6,086 nt of DNA from Euryarchaeota archaeon UBA54 (GCA_002495735.1 DAGM01000042.1:7975-14060), one strand, 5' to 3'; counted from the stretch's first letter, positions 1-5,514 are shown. Numbers and translations are program-made. Notes: generated by a model not told the origin, from the sequence alone.

Positions 1-86
1 GTCTGGGAAGAGGGTATGTCCAACTCTGAAACGTCGTCGAGATACTCTTGGACACGAAGGTGGGCTATCGTCTCCTCCGCCGACAT
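1..86 (-). CDS. Unidentified protein, N-terminal fragment (runs off window start)
   Basis: On the minus strand an ATG at 86-84 opens a frame that stays open to the window edge, giving 28 codons that begin MSAEETIAHLRVQEYLDDVS. The peptide is acidic and probably helical, and its composition looks like real protein. It is too short to assign to a family. No Shine-Dalgarno site precedes the ATG, but a TATA-like stretch lies about 28 bp upstream (on the minus strand, about 119-111), which fits a leaderless archaeal transcript. The ATG at 111-109 is in another frame and stops after four codons, so 86 is the best start. The gene is divergent from the Lrp-type regulator at 230 and shares its AT-rich intergenic region, so it is a natural candidate target of that regulator (inference). 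Confidence 0.55.
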   Translation of the reverse strand, partial: MSAEETIAHLRVQEYLDDVSELDIPSSQ

Positions 87-110
87 TGGATGTGAATTAT
101 CGCCGACCCA

Positions 111-119
111 TTTGAATAC
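111..119 (-). promoter_or_regulatory. TATA-like box for the gene at 1-86
   Basis: Read on the minus strand this is TATTCAAAT, with a purine-rich stretch (GGAAAAG) about 4 bp further upstream that could act as a BRE. Its centre is about 28 bp from the ATG at 86. An archaeal TATA box normally lies about 26-28 bp before the start of transcription, so the spacing fits a leaderless mRNA. The match to consensus is weak. Confidence 0.3.
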
Positions 120-134
120 GACTTTTCCTTACAG

Positions 135-166
135 TTTAATTTCCATACATAATCAGGAAATAAAGT
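135..166. repeat. Imperfect dyad, possible operator
   Basis: ATTTCC (139-144) and GGAAAT (156-161) form a perfect 6-bp inverted repeat around an 11-nt AT-rich spacer. Extending outward to 135-144 and 156-165 gives 8 matches of 10. The centre is at 150. Lrp/AsnC proteins bind AT-rich dyads and often control their own gene, so this is a candidate operator for the regulator at 230. In AT-rich DNA such a dyad can also occur by chance. Confidence 0.3.
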
Positions 167-183
167 GTAATCAAATTTCACAC
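165..183. repeat. Second short dyad, possible operator
   Basis: GTGT (165-168) and ACAC (180-183) are inverted around an 11-nt spacer, with one further inner A/T match. The centre at 174 is 24 bp from the centre of the dyad at 135-166, a little over two helical turns, and the spacer has the same length. It lies just upstream of the TATA-like box, where a bound regulator could block or help the transcription factors. The arms are short, so the evidence is weak. Confidence 0.22.
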
Positions 184-190
184 ATCAGGT

Positions 191-206
191 AGAAAACATA
201 CAAATA
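191..206 (+). promoter_or_regulatory. BRE/TATA-like promoter of the Lrp-type gene
   Basis: AGAAAA (191-196), a BRE-like purine stretch, is followed directly by CATACAAATA (197-206). The TATA-like part is centred about 28 bp before the ATG at 230. There is no Shine-Dalgarno sequence between them, so a leaderless transcript starting at or next to the ATG is the simplest reading. Confidence 0.4.
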
Positions 207-229
207 GAGTTCTATTTTCGGCGAAACGC

Positions 230-652
230 ATGGTAGAAGTAGACAGTCTCGACAGAGCCATTCTCTCAGTCCTGAGGGACTCAGCGAGGGCTCCTTTCGT
301 GGATATTGCGAAGCAGGTTGGAGTGACCGAGAGAACTGTTCGCACCCGCATGCGCAGGTTGGAAGAGGACGGAGTGGTCCGCGGCTACACCATTCGCGAG
401 GCGGGCATCGGACTGACTGCTCTAGTTCGCCTCAAGGTCGGCCCTGGAACTGAGATTGGTTCACTTGCCGGAGAATTCTCCACGTGGGCCGGTGTGGAGT
501 GCGTCTACGAGATTAGTGGCAACGCAGACCTAGTCGCTGTGGTGCACGTTGACGACACCGTGGCACTGCGTAACCTACTCGACGAGATGTGGCTGGCAGC
601 GCCCGGCGAGATTAGCTCTACACAGACCGAGTTAGTGCTCGAGCAGTACTGA
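230..652 (+). CDS. Lrp/AsnC-family transcriptional regulator
   Basis: This is a complete 140-residue protein, close to the usual length of about 140-165 for the family. The N-terminal half carries the helix-turn-helix: a first helix near residues 6-19 (LDRAILSVLRDSAR), then the DNA-binding unit at about 22-50, with recognition helix VTERTVRTRMRRLEEDG. The C-terminal half (about 62-140) fits the RAM/AsnC effector-binding and oligomerisation domain, including the typical turn before a strand at SGNADLVAVVHVDD (96-109). Such proteins form dimers and octamers and often sense amino acids, but the ligand cannot be read here. The ATG at 230 lacks a Shine-Dalgarno site and has a TATA-like box at the leaderless distance. 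The gene converges on the redoxin gene and is divergent from the fragment at 1-86. Self-regulation and control of the divergent gene are inferred from the dyads upstream. Confidence 0.93.
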   Translation: MVEVDSLDRAILSVLRDSARAPFVDIAKQVGVTERTVRTRMRRLEEDGVVRGYTIREAGIGLTALVRLKVGPGTEIGSLAGEFSTWAGVECVYEISGNADLVAVVHVDDTVALRNLLDEMWLAAPGEISSTQTELVLEQY

Positions 653-661
653 TTGAGGAGT

Positions 662-1216
662 CTAAATCTTCCACTTGACCGAGCAACCGATACTATCAGT
701 GCGAGGTATGGATACGTTGCGTCCGGCGGCCATGTCGTCCATGGCATTTGCCAGATCAGAGATCGAGGAGTGGGATGGGTCTCGAGGTGAGTCGTCGAGT
801 CGTCCGCGGTAGGTGACTGCTCCCGAGGAGTCGAGAAGATAGAATTCGGGTGTTCTCTCCGCCCCATACGCGCGCGCGGTGTCTTGGCTGTCGTCATGTA
901 GGTAGGAGTAGCTCATCCCTCGGCCGGCCCGATTGACCATCTTCTCCCACGAATCCGATTCGTAGTTCACGGGATCGTTGGAGTTGATTCCGGTGAATCC
1001 AAGGCCCTCGATACGCGCGCGCGCGGCCACCGCCTCAATGCGTGGCTCGGAGCCGACCACGTACGGGCAATGATTGCATGTGAACACGATGATGGCTCCG
1101 TTTGGCCCAATGACATCACTCAACGACATCGTTTCGTTGCCTACAGTTGGATTGGCATTCGGTAGATGAAAGTCGGGTGCGGAGTCGCCCGGTTCGATTC
1201 CTCGTAGTTCCTGCAT
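662..1216 (-). CDS. Thioredoxin-fold peroxiredoxin-like protein (AhpC/TSA-related, CNHC motif)
   Basis: The start chosen is ATG at 1216, giving 184 residues. A longer frame reaches back to 1339, but that extension overlaps the TPR coding end and is arginine/tryptophan-rich noise, while family similarity begins at GDSAPDFHLPN (10-20). The signature is VFTCNHCPYV (44-53), with C47 and C50 as a CxxC pair at the usual active site. It is followed by GINSNDPVNY (76-85), SYLHDDSQDTARAYGAE, the TPE with the expected cis-proline (P123), a YRGRLDDS strand (136-143), and the C-terminal SIGCSVKWK (175-183) with a third cysteine, C178. This arrangement is typical of a widespread thioredoxin-like peroxiredoxin subgroup whose substrate is poorly known. 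A cytoplasmic thiol-disulfide or peroxide-related role is likely. No signal peptide is seen. Many relatives have a Cys before the cis-Pro segment, where this one has R121. It lies 28 nt after the TPR stop codon, has no clear ribosome binding site and may be co-transcribed with the TPR gene. Confidence 0.88.
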   Translation of the reverse strand: MQELRGIEPGDSAPDFHLPNANPTVGNETMSLSDVIGPNGAIIVFTCNHCPYVVGSEPRIEAVAARARIEGLGFTGINSNDPVNYESDSWEKMVNRAGRGMSYSYLHDDSQDTARAYGAERTPEFYLLDSSGAVTYRGRLDDSPRDPSHSSISDLANAMDDMAAGRNVSIPRTDSIGCSVKWKI

Positions 1217-1244
1217 GTGGTCGGCGGGGGTGATGGGAAGCAGT

Positions 1245-3545
1245 TCAACCCTCTCCCTGCGGGTTGGGTTTCGGTGGGCCCGACCTCTCCCTGCACTCCT
1301 CCAACCTGCGCCTGGCCAAACGGTGCTCGGGGTCCACATCGAGGACCTTTCTCCAGGCTGCTGCGGCCCCCTTCTTATCCTCAGACTCGTGCAGCAAGGA
1401 GGCTATCCTGAGTCTAGCATCGATGTGGTGTTCATCATTCTCGGCTGCGTTCTTGAAGTCGCGCATTGAATCTTCAAGGCGCCCGAAGTCGAGGTACAGG
1501 AGCCCACGCTGATACCATGCATCAGAATGAGTGGGGTCAATCTGCAGCGCTGTGTTGAGGGGTTTCTCGGCCTGTTCAGCCCTGTCCCTTGCAATCAGAC
1601 ATGTCCCAAGGTGGACCAATGCCATTGTGTGCTCGGGTCTGTTCTCAAGCAGCCTGCGCAACTCAGCCTCGGCCTCGTCCCAGTCACCATGGCTCATCAG
1701 GACCTCGGAGCGGCGTAGGCGCGCCATATCGAGTCCAGGTTGGTTGGTCACCAAATAATCGGCGTCATCGAGGGCTTCGGCTAGGTCGCCCTTCAGCAGT
1801 GAAGCTGAGCACCTGTTCAGTCGGGCGCGGACGTGGTCAGGATCATTGGCGAGTACTTTGCTGAACAGAGAAATTGATTCAGTGAGCCTGTTCTGACGAG
1901 CAGCTATCAGACCCCTGATGAAGGGTATTGCTGAGTGGTTGTTCAACTGCGTGGCGGCCTCGGCAACCAGAGTGTCAGCCTGTTCGAGACGGCCAAGATC
2001 AAGACACAGTTGTGCCTCCTCGAGAGGAATCGAAGGATGCTCAGGAACCAGTCGCCGGGCTCGCGTCAGGGCGACCTCGGCTTCATTGGGAGCGCCTTGG
2101 TAGCGCAGGGCTCTGGCTCGGCCCAGCCATGCCAAACCGGACTCTCTGTCGCGATCAATAGCGGCATCGAACGCAACCAGTGCGTCGAGTAGTACTAACT
2201 GGTCGTGATGCCCGGTGTTGTCACGGTGGCTCTCACTGCTAAGCAGGTTGAGTCTGCCGTCCATGACGTGCAACGGGGCGCTCTCCCATGATCCAGGTGG
2301 CGCCTCGTCGAGCACTTTACGTGACCACTCATTCGCCCCTGCTCGCAGAAGCACCAGACTGAGCCGGGCTCTCGCCTCGGCGTCCTCGGGGTTGGTCTCG
2401 AGTCTTTCCTCAAGCACAGCCCGCGCCGCATCGAGTCTGCCGTCGTTCTCGAATATCTCCGACTCGAGAATGACTCCGTACTCGCCCAGAGCGGTGGCCC
2501 GACGAATGCTCTGCAGGGCCTCCTTCATTCTATCCTTGTCAACTGAAAGCAGTTTGGCGTGCAGCATCCATGCCTCGCCATTGTCGGGATTAACCTCGAG
2601 GGCGTTCTCGACCGACTCAAGGGCGACGGTAATCTCTCCTATCATCAGCAGTTTGGCTGCACGTTCGAGCCATCCCAAGGATGTCTCGGGCTCGGTCGCT
2701 CTCGGATCAATTTCTGTGTTGATCTCTCTCGCCCTCTCGACGATGTCAGAGAACTCAGTGGTAGCTAGAGAGATGTCGAACTCCACACCGAGCGCCTCCA
2801 GCCTGCGGTGATTGCGGGTGACCCTTTCCTCATCTGTTCCAGAGAGTAGCAGAACCTGTTCCTTGAGAACGCCGACGTCGTCCGGATCGATTGCTAGTAA
2901 TCTCTCGAGGTTGCGGTCGAGTGCTTCCATATTGCCTTCCTCTCGATGAATCGTTGCTAGGGAGTGTAGAGCGTCGGCGTCCTCGGCGCCGAGACTGTGG
3001 GCGCGTCTGTAGAAGTCCGATGCTCGGATTGTCCGTTCGATGCCATGGAATAGTTCTCCGAGCCTCCTGTGCTGGCCTCCAGTCAACTCGAGGTCTTCAG
3101 ACTGCATCTCGGCCTCGTTGAGTATCGCGTCCAACCGCTCTACTAGGGGGAGTAGTCCTGGAACGACCTCCTTGTGACCATCATCGTCGGCTAAACCAGG
3201 GTAGTGTACGAGAATGGTCTTGGCTGCGTGGCTAGCTATCGCCACCGATTCACTGGAGCTGACGTTGACATCTTGCTCAAACAGCAGGGTCTCAGCTGAC
3301 TCGAGGGACTTGTGGGCATCCAGCAGGCCCTGCATCCCAGGAGTCTCACTAAGTACGGTGTCAACGCCCCTCGAAAGCAAGTCGAGGCGTTGTGAGGTGT
3401 CTGAGAGGTCTCCCTGCAGGGTCCCCATCTTATCCCTCATCCGCTCCCTCTGACGAAGCACCGCCTGATGCCTGAGCCAGAGGGTCAGCAGTGCCAGCCC
3501 CAACAGAGCATACAGTGTCAGTATGCCCAAGGTCGAGTCTTCCAT
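1245..3545 (-). CDS. Membrane-anchored tetratricopeptide-repeat (TPR) protein
   Basis: This is a complete 766-residue protein. Residues about 7-23 are a single hydrophobic segment (GILTLYALLGLALLTLW) followed by a basic stretch (RHQAVLRQRERMRDK), which predicts N-outside, C-inside anchoring. Residues about 28-60 are heptad-like and may be a coiled coil. From about 175 to 750 there are many 34-residue helical pairs with TPR features, for instance AWMLHAKLLS..ALQSIRRATALG (325-354), AWLGRARALRYQGAPNEAEVALTRARRLVPEHP (472-504), RARLNRCSASLLKGDLAEALDDADYLVTNQP (573-603), ALVHLGTCLIARDRAEQAEKPLNTALQIDPTH (642-673) and AWYQRGLLYLDFGRLEDSMRDFKNAAEND (676-704). I estimate 12 or more repeats, some degenerate. 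TPR arrays hold protein complexes together, and the partner cannot be read from sequence. The ATG has no useful Shine-Dalgarno site (an AGG sits directly against it), but a TATA-like stretch lies about 28 bp upstream. It is between dnaG and the redoxin gene, all on one strand. Confidence 0.88.
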   Translation of the reverse strand: MEDSTLGILTLYALLGLALLTLWLRHQAVLRQRERMRDKMGTLQGDLSDTSQRLDLLSRGVDTVLSETPGMQGLLDAHKSLESAETLLFEQDVNVSSSESVAIASHAAKTILVHYPGLADDDGHKEVVPGLLPLVERLDAILNEAEMQSEDLELTGGQHRRLGELFHGIERTIRASDFYRRAHSLGAEDADALHSLATIHREEGNMEALDRNLERLLAIDPDDVGVLKEQVLLLSGTDEERVTRNHRRLEALGVEFDISLATTEFSDIVERAREINTEIDPRATEPETSLGWLERAAKLLMIGEITVALESVENALEVNPDNGEAWMLHAKLLSVDKDRMKEALQSIRRATALGEYGVILESEIFENDGRLDAARAVLEERLETNPEDAEARARLSLVLLRAGANEWSRKVLDEAPPGSWESAPLHVMDGRLNLLSSESHRDNTGHHDQLVLLDALVAFDAAIDRDRESGLAWLGRARALRYQGAPNEAEVALTRARRLVPEHPSIPLEEAQLCLDLGRLEQADTLVAEAATQLNNHSAIPFIRGLIAARQNRLTESISLFSKVLANDPDHVRARLNRCSASLLKGDLAEALDDADYLVTNQPGLDMARLRRSEVLMSHGDWDEAEAELRRLLENRPEHTMALVHLGTCLIARDRAEQAEKPLNTALQIDPTHSDAWYQRGLLYLDFGRLEDSMRDFKNAAENDEHHIDARLRIASLLHESEDKKGAAAAWRKVLDVDPEHRLARRRLEECRERSGPPKPNPQGEG

Positions 3546-3567
3546 CCTGCTTCAACGAACCTGCACG

Positions 3568-3578
3568 ACTTTTGATGG
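3568..3578 (-). promoter_or_regulatory. Weak TATA-like box for the TPR gene
   Basis: On the minus strand this reads CCATCAAAAGT. Its centre is about 28 bp before the ATG at 3545, the same distance as at the two promoters in 87-229. The match to an archaeal TATA box is poor, and the support comes mainly from the position and from the lack of a ribosome binding site. Confidence 0.22.
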
Positions 3579-3613
3579 CTTCTGCGGATGACAAGGCTAG
3601 CGCCGCCATTGTA

Positions 3614-3632
3614 GGCGGGACTATGTCCCGCC
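3614..3632 (-). terminator. Perfect 8-bp hairpin downstream of dnaG (possible transcript-end structure)
   Basis: GGCGGGAC (3614-3621) and GTCCCGCC (3625-3632) are exact inverted copies around a TAT loop. It lies 22 bp beyond the end of dnaG. There is no U-tract after it, and archaeal termination normally depends on U-rich stretches, so it may instead protect or process the 3' end. The right arm could also pair less strongly with CCGCC-complementary bases at 3603-3607 (5 bp), giving an alternative fold. Confidence 0.4.
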
Positions 3633-3636
3633 GGAG

Positions 3637-3656
3637 GATTCGCTGTTGAGCGAATC
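3637..3656 (-). terminator. Perfect 8-bp hairpin overlapping the dnaG stop codon
   Basis: GATTCGCT (3637-3644) and AGCGAATC (3649-3656) are exact inverted copies around a GTTG loop. Its dnaG-side arm includes two bases of the TGA stop (3657-3655). Only 4 nt separate it from the hairpin at 3614-3632. As no U-tract follows, a role in termination is uncertain; effects on mRNA stability or release from the ribosome are alternatives. Confidence 0.4.
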
Positions 3657-4818
3657 AGAGGTCGTCGGCTGAGTACGCTTGTACGCCAGACTTGCGAGTG
3701 ACTTTGCCGACGGACGAACCCAGCACGTTCTCGATTCCTGCGCCGGAGGCGAGGTCGAAGATGCGGGCGGTCACTTTGCCGGCGAACACCAGTCCCTGGG
3801 CGCCGGACGAGTCAGTCAGAGCGGTCTCCAAACTGCGAGCGCCTATGGGCTCGGAGCCGGAGCCGTCCTCTTGGACGATCACTGCGTGATTACGAGAGAG
3901 TCCATCGAGCATCCCTGCCCATGCCTTGACCTCGTCAGGGGCAGCAACCTCTCGGCCCCGCCCGACCGCACGGTCGTCGTCCTTGTTAATCTCAGTCTTG
4001 ATTCGGGCTACGACCTTGCCAGCCGTCTCCTTCTGAGTCAGTGCCTTGGTCACGACCTTCATCTCGAGGTGCTCGACCTCTCGACTCGTCGGTGCGAACG
4101 CGACATGAGTCAGTGACTTGCCTATTTTGCCTTCCAGCTCCATGAGCAACAGCTTACCGCCGCGGTCGCCATCGAGGAACGCAGTCACCGTCTTTTTCGT
4201 CTTGGCGAGCTCGGCTAGTTCTGGCATGATGCCTGAACCCATCGTGGCTATGGCGTTCTTGATGTCGTACTTCAGCAAGTTGCGAACGTCATTGCGGCCC
4301 TCGACGATAATTATCGCCTCAGACTTGATCACGTTCGGACCAGCTGTCATTCCTTTGTAGTCGGTTTCCTTCCCCAAATTTAGGACTGAACGGACCTCGT
4401 CGAGGATGTTCTTCGACTCATCGGCACCGGAGTTCACGATATCGAGTAGGAGCTCCTTGGCTCTGTCGATTACCGTGTCCTTCTTGACCGAGATAATATT
4501 CTCGATCTTCTTGACCTTGATTACCGCTTTGCACGGGCCGATCCTGTCGATCGTCTCGAGCGCAGCGCCAATCACGGCGGTGCTGACTTGGTCAATAGAC
4601 GAAGAGAGTTGTATCTCCCCGTTCACCTTGCCCTTGTTCTGGTGAAGGATAACGTCGACGTGGCCGATGCGCCCGGTCCGCTGTAGCTTCCTAAGCTGTA
4701 GCTCCTCGCCGAGGAGGCCTTCGGTTTGTCCGAAAATCGCTCCCACGACGTCCTTGCGCGCAACCGTTCCATCCGTGCGGATGGTTGCGTGTATCACGTA
4801 TTTTCCTTCATTTGTCAT
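3655..4818 (-). CDS. dnaG: Archaeal DnaG primase-like protein (TOPRIM domain; exosome-associated)
   Basis: The protein is 387 residues from the ATG at 4818, near the lower end for archaeal DnaG. The N-terminal archaea-specific domain starts at about residue 5 (KYVIHATIRTDGTVARKDVV), includes EGLLGEELQLRKLQRTGRIG (33-52) and is known to bind RNA in this family. The TOPRIM domain spans about 165-245, with the catalytic glutamate in VEGRNDVRNLLKY (E173) and the metal-binding acidic pair in FLDGDRGGKLLL (D216 and D218), all intact. The C-terminal part (about 280-387) is less conserved. Archaeal DnaG has been found as a stable part of the RNA exosome and also shows primase activity in vitro, so its main role may be in RNA decay. 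Two ATGs compete: the one at 4824 lies only 2 nt from the AAGGAG ribosome binding site, the one at 4818 lies 8 nt away, so 4818 is preferred. It is divergent from the gene at 5044. Confidence 0.95.
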   Translation of the reverse strand: MTNEGKYVIHATIRTDGTVARKDVVGAIFGQTEGLLGEELQLRKLQRTGRIGHVDVILHQNKGKVNGEIQLSSSIDQVSTAVIGAALETIDRIGPCKAVIKVKKIENIISVKKDTVIDRAKELLLDIVNSGADESKNILDEVRSVLNLGKETDYKGMTAGPNVIKSEAIIIVEGRNDVRNLLKYDIKNAIATMGSGIMPELAELAKTKKTVTAFLDGDRGGKLLLMELEGKIGKSLTHVAFAPTSREVEHLEMKVVTKALTQKETAGKVVARIKTEINKDDDRAVGRGREVAAPDEVKAWAGMLDGLSRNHAVIVQEDGSGSEPIGARSLETALTDSSGAQGLVFAGKVTARIFDLASGAGIENVLGSSVGKVTRKSGVQAYSADDL

Positions 4819-4826
4819 TTTCATTT

Positions 4827-4832
4827 CTCCTT
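4827..4832 (-). promoter_or_regulatory. Strong Shine-Dalgarno site that sets the dnaG start
   Basis: On the minus strand the sequence AAGGAGAAATGAAAATG contains AAGGAG followed by two in-frame ATGs. The spacing is 2 nt to the first and 8 nt to the second. Only the second is at a workable distance, so dnaG should start at 4818. This is the clearest ribosome binding site in the window, where most genes look leaderless. Confidence 0.7.
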
Positions 4833-4841
4833 AAGGCTCTC

Positions 4842-4859
4842 GGCCCCACTTTCGGGGCC
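4842..4859 (-). repeat. GC-rich hairpin just upstream of the dnaG ribosome binding site
   Basis: GGCCCC (4842-4847) and GGGGCC (4854-4859) are exact inverted copies. In the minus-strand RNA the stem could gain a G-U pair and close on an AAAG tetraloop. It lies 9 nt before the Shine-Dalgarno site of dnaG, so it would be in the 5' leader if transcription starts upstream, where it could affect ribosome access. It could also be part of a barrier between the divergent genes. Confidence 0.45.
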
Positions 4860-4873
4860 TCGCTCCCGGTTTT

Positions 4874-4885
4874 CGCCAGTTGGCG
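4874..4885. repeat. Short inverted repeat in the dnaG/TerB-like spacer
   Basis: CGCCAGTTGGCG is an inverted repeat with 4-bp CGCC/GGCG arms around AGTT (5 bp if a 2-nt loop is allowed). It is one of three hairpin-prone sequences within 70 bp upstream of dnaG. Whether it is a protein site or an RNA structure cannot be told. Confidence 0.3.
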
Positions 4886-4896
4886 GTTCGGTGAAT

Positions 4897-4911
4897 GGGC
4901 ATAAAGCGCCC
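4897..4911. promoter_or_regulatory. TATA-like element inside a GGGC/GCCC dyad, divergent spacer
   Basis: The plus strand reads GGGCATAAAGCGCCC. The core CATAAAG / CTTTATG is the only AT-rich patch between the divergent genes and could serve as a TATA-like box in either direction. On the minus strand it would place the dnaG transcript start near 4876 with a leader of about 58 nt, which fits the presence of a Shine-Dalgarno site. On the plus strand it would give the gene at 5044 a leader of about 115 nt. Confidence 0.25.
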
Positions 4912-5011
4912 GCGAGTGTGGCAGAGTACCTGCAATCTGTGCGACCAACGGACCCTTCATGAACGCTCCTATCGATGGTACGGGTGATTATCGGATGAAT
5001 GGTCTGCGCGA

Positions 5012-5019
5012 GCCATTAA
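5012..5019 (+). promoter_or_regulatory. Weak TATA-like box for the TerB-like gene
   Basis: GCCATTAA has its centre about 28 bp before the ATG at 5044, the leaderless distance seen elsewhere in the window. The match is weak. It is listed because the gene has no Shine-Dalgarno site and needs a nearby promoter. Confidence 0.18.
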
Positions 5020-5043
5020 GGGACACGGCTCCAATCGTAGCCC

Positions 5044-5511
5044 ATGGAAGCGGGCCTGAACGACTGCAGAGTGGTTTTCCATGGAGCGACGAGGATAGCG
5101 CTTCGAGACGGTCAACTCTCGAACGGCGAAAAGCGTCTTCTGGTCAAGCTAGCCCACGCGCTGAGGCTGGATGAAGATGAGCCGAAACAGGTGTACGACG
5201 CAGTAGTCGAGGGGAGGAGTCCGGGTGTGGGCAGGCAGATTAGTCAGATGGAGATGGGGATGGTCTATGGGCAGGTGCTTGAGGCGGTTCTAATCCACAC
5301 CGACCGTTCGGACGACGAGCTCACTCTGGTGGCCTACCTCCGGCGGGCCTTCTCAATCAGCGACACTGAACACCGTGCGATAACCCGCAGCCTCGACCGT
5401 CAACTCGAAGATACAATCCACAGGAACGTCCTACAGGACTTCCGCATGCGGTTGGACGACACCATGGAGCGTATAGGTGGCATCTTTGACAATCTCGGCT
5501 TCCAAATCTGA
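5044..5511 (+). CDS. Small helical protein, probably TerB-like
   Basis: This is a complete 155-residue protein with no signal peptide or membrane segment. A TAG at 5038-5040 closes the frame just upstream, so 5044 is the earliest ATG. Two stretches resemble the repeated unit of TerB-like proteins, an acidic turn before a helix: DGQLSNGEKRLLVKLAHALRL (22-42, then DEDE) and DRSDDELTLVAYLRRAFSIS (87-106, then D). In TerB-like folds such acidic positions are thought to bind metal. The C-terminal part (about 115-150) is also helical and amphipathic, with a DDTMERIGG segment. TerB-like domains occur in stress and membrane-linked systems and in many proteins of unknown role, so the fold call says little about function. 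No Shine-Dalgarno site is visible. The gene is divergent from dnaG and 7 nt upstream of the gene at 5519, with which it is likely co-transcribed. An unrelated helical fold is possible. Confidence 0.7.
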   Translation: MEAGLNDCRVVFHGATRIALRDGQLSNGEKRLLVKLAHALRLDEDEPKQVYDAVVEGRSPGVGRQISQMEMGMVYGQVLEAVLIHTDRSDDELTLVAYLRRAFSISDTEHRAITRSLDRQLEDTIHRNVLQDFRMRLDDTMERIGGIFDNLGFQI

Positions 5512-5514
5512 GGT
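5510..5514 (+). promoter_or_regulatory. Shine-Dalgarno-like site for the gene at 5519
   Basis: GAGGT overlaps the TGA stop of the TerB-like gene and lies 4 nt before the ATG at 5519. This placement points to translational coupling inside one transcript and supports the chosen start. Confidence 0.45.

Larger units (their letters stand above)
87..229. promoter_or_regulatory. AT-rich divergent intergenic region with promoter-like elements
   Basis: This 143-bp spacer separates two divergent genes and is much richer in A+T than the rest of the window, especially 111-220. It holds a plus-strand TATA-like box with a purine-rich upstream element, a minus-strand TATA-like box and two imperfect dyads, each listed separately. 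I see no coding frame or structural RNA in it. Its size and content fit a two-way archaeal promoter region. Confidence 0.6.
3546..3654. other. Spacer between dnaG and the TPR gene
   Basis: This spacer is 109 bp with no coding frame. The dnaG-proximal half holds two perfect hairpins, and the TPR-proximal half a weak TATA-like box. The two halves together suggest that transcription of dnaG may end here and that of the TPR gene begin, although read-through is possible. Confidence 0.4.

Noticed and set aside
505..897. A 130-codon minus-strand frame across the 3' ends of the regulator and redoxin genes
   Set aside because: It overlaps two well-supported genes in other frames and shows no recognisable motif.
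1217..1339. A 41-residue N-terminal extension of the redoxin protein
   Set aside because: It would overlap the end of the TPR gene, is rich in Arg/Trp/Pro and lies outside the family's usual start. The ATG at 1216 gives the expected length.
2215..2811. A 198-codon plus-strand frame antisense to the TPR gene
   Set aside because: The Ser/Arg/Leu-rich translation is typical of the antisense of a Glu/Asp/Leu/Ala-rich helical protein, and the TPR pattern on the other strand is convincing throughout.
3679..4116. A 145-codon plus-strand frame antisense to dnaG
   Set aside because: It lies wholly inside dnaG, whose TOPRIM motifs and conserved N-terminal domain leave no doubt about the coding strand.
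4819..5043. Possible tRNA or small structured RNA gene in the divergent spacer
   Set aside because: The hairpins are short and separate. No cloverleaf, T-arm consensus or K-turn/box C/D signature could be found.
4959..5174. A 71-codon plus-strand frame starting at 4959, ahead of and overlapping the TerB-like gene
   Set aside because: It overlaps the better-supported frame at 5044 for most of its length, shows no family features and its composition (Ser/Arg/Gly-rich, low in hydrophobic residues) looks like out-of-frame coding sequence.
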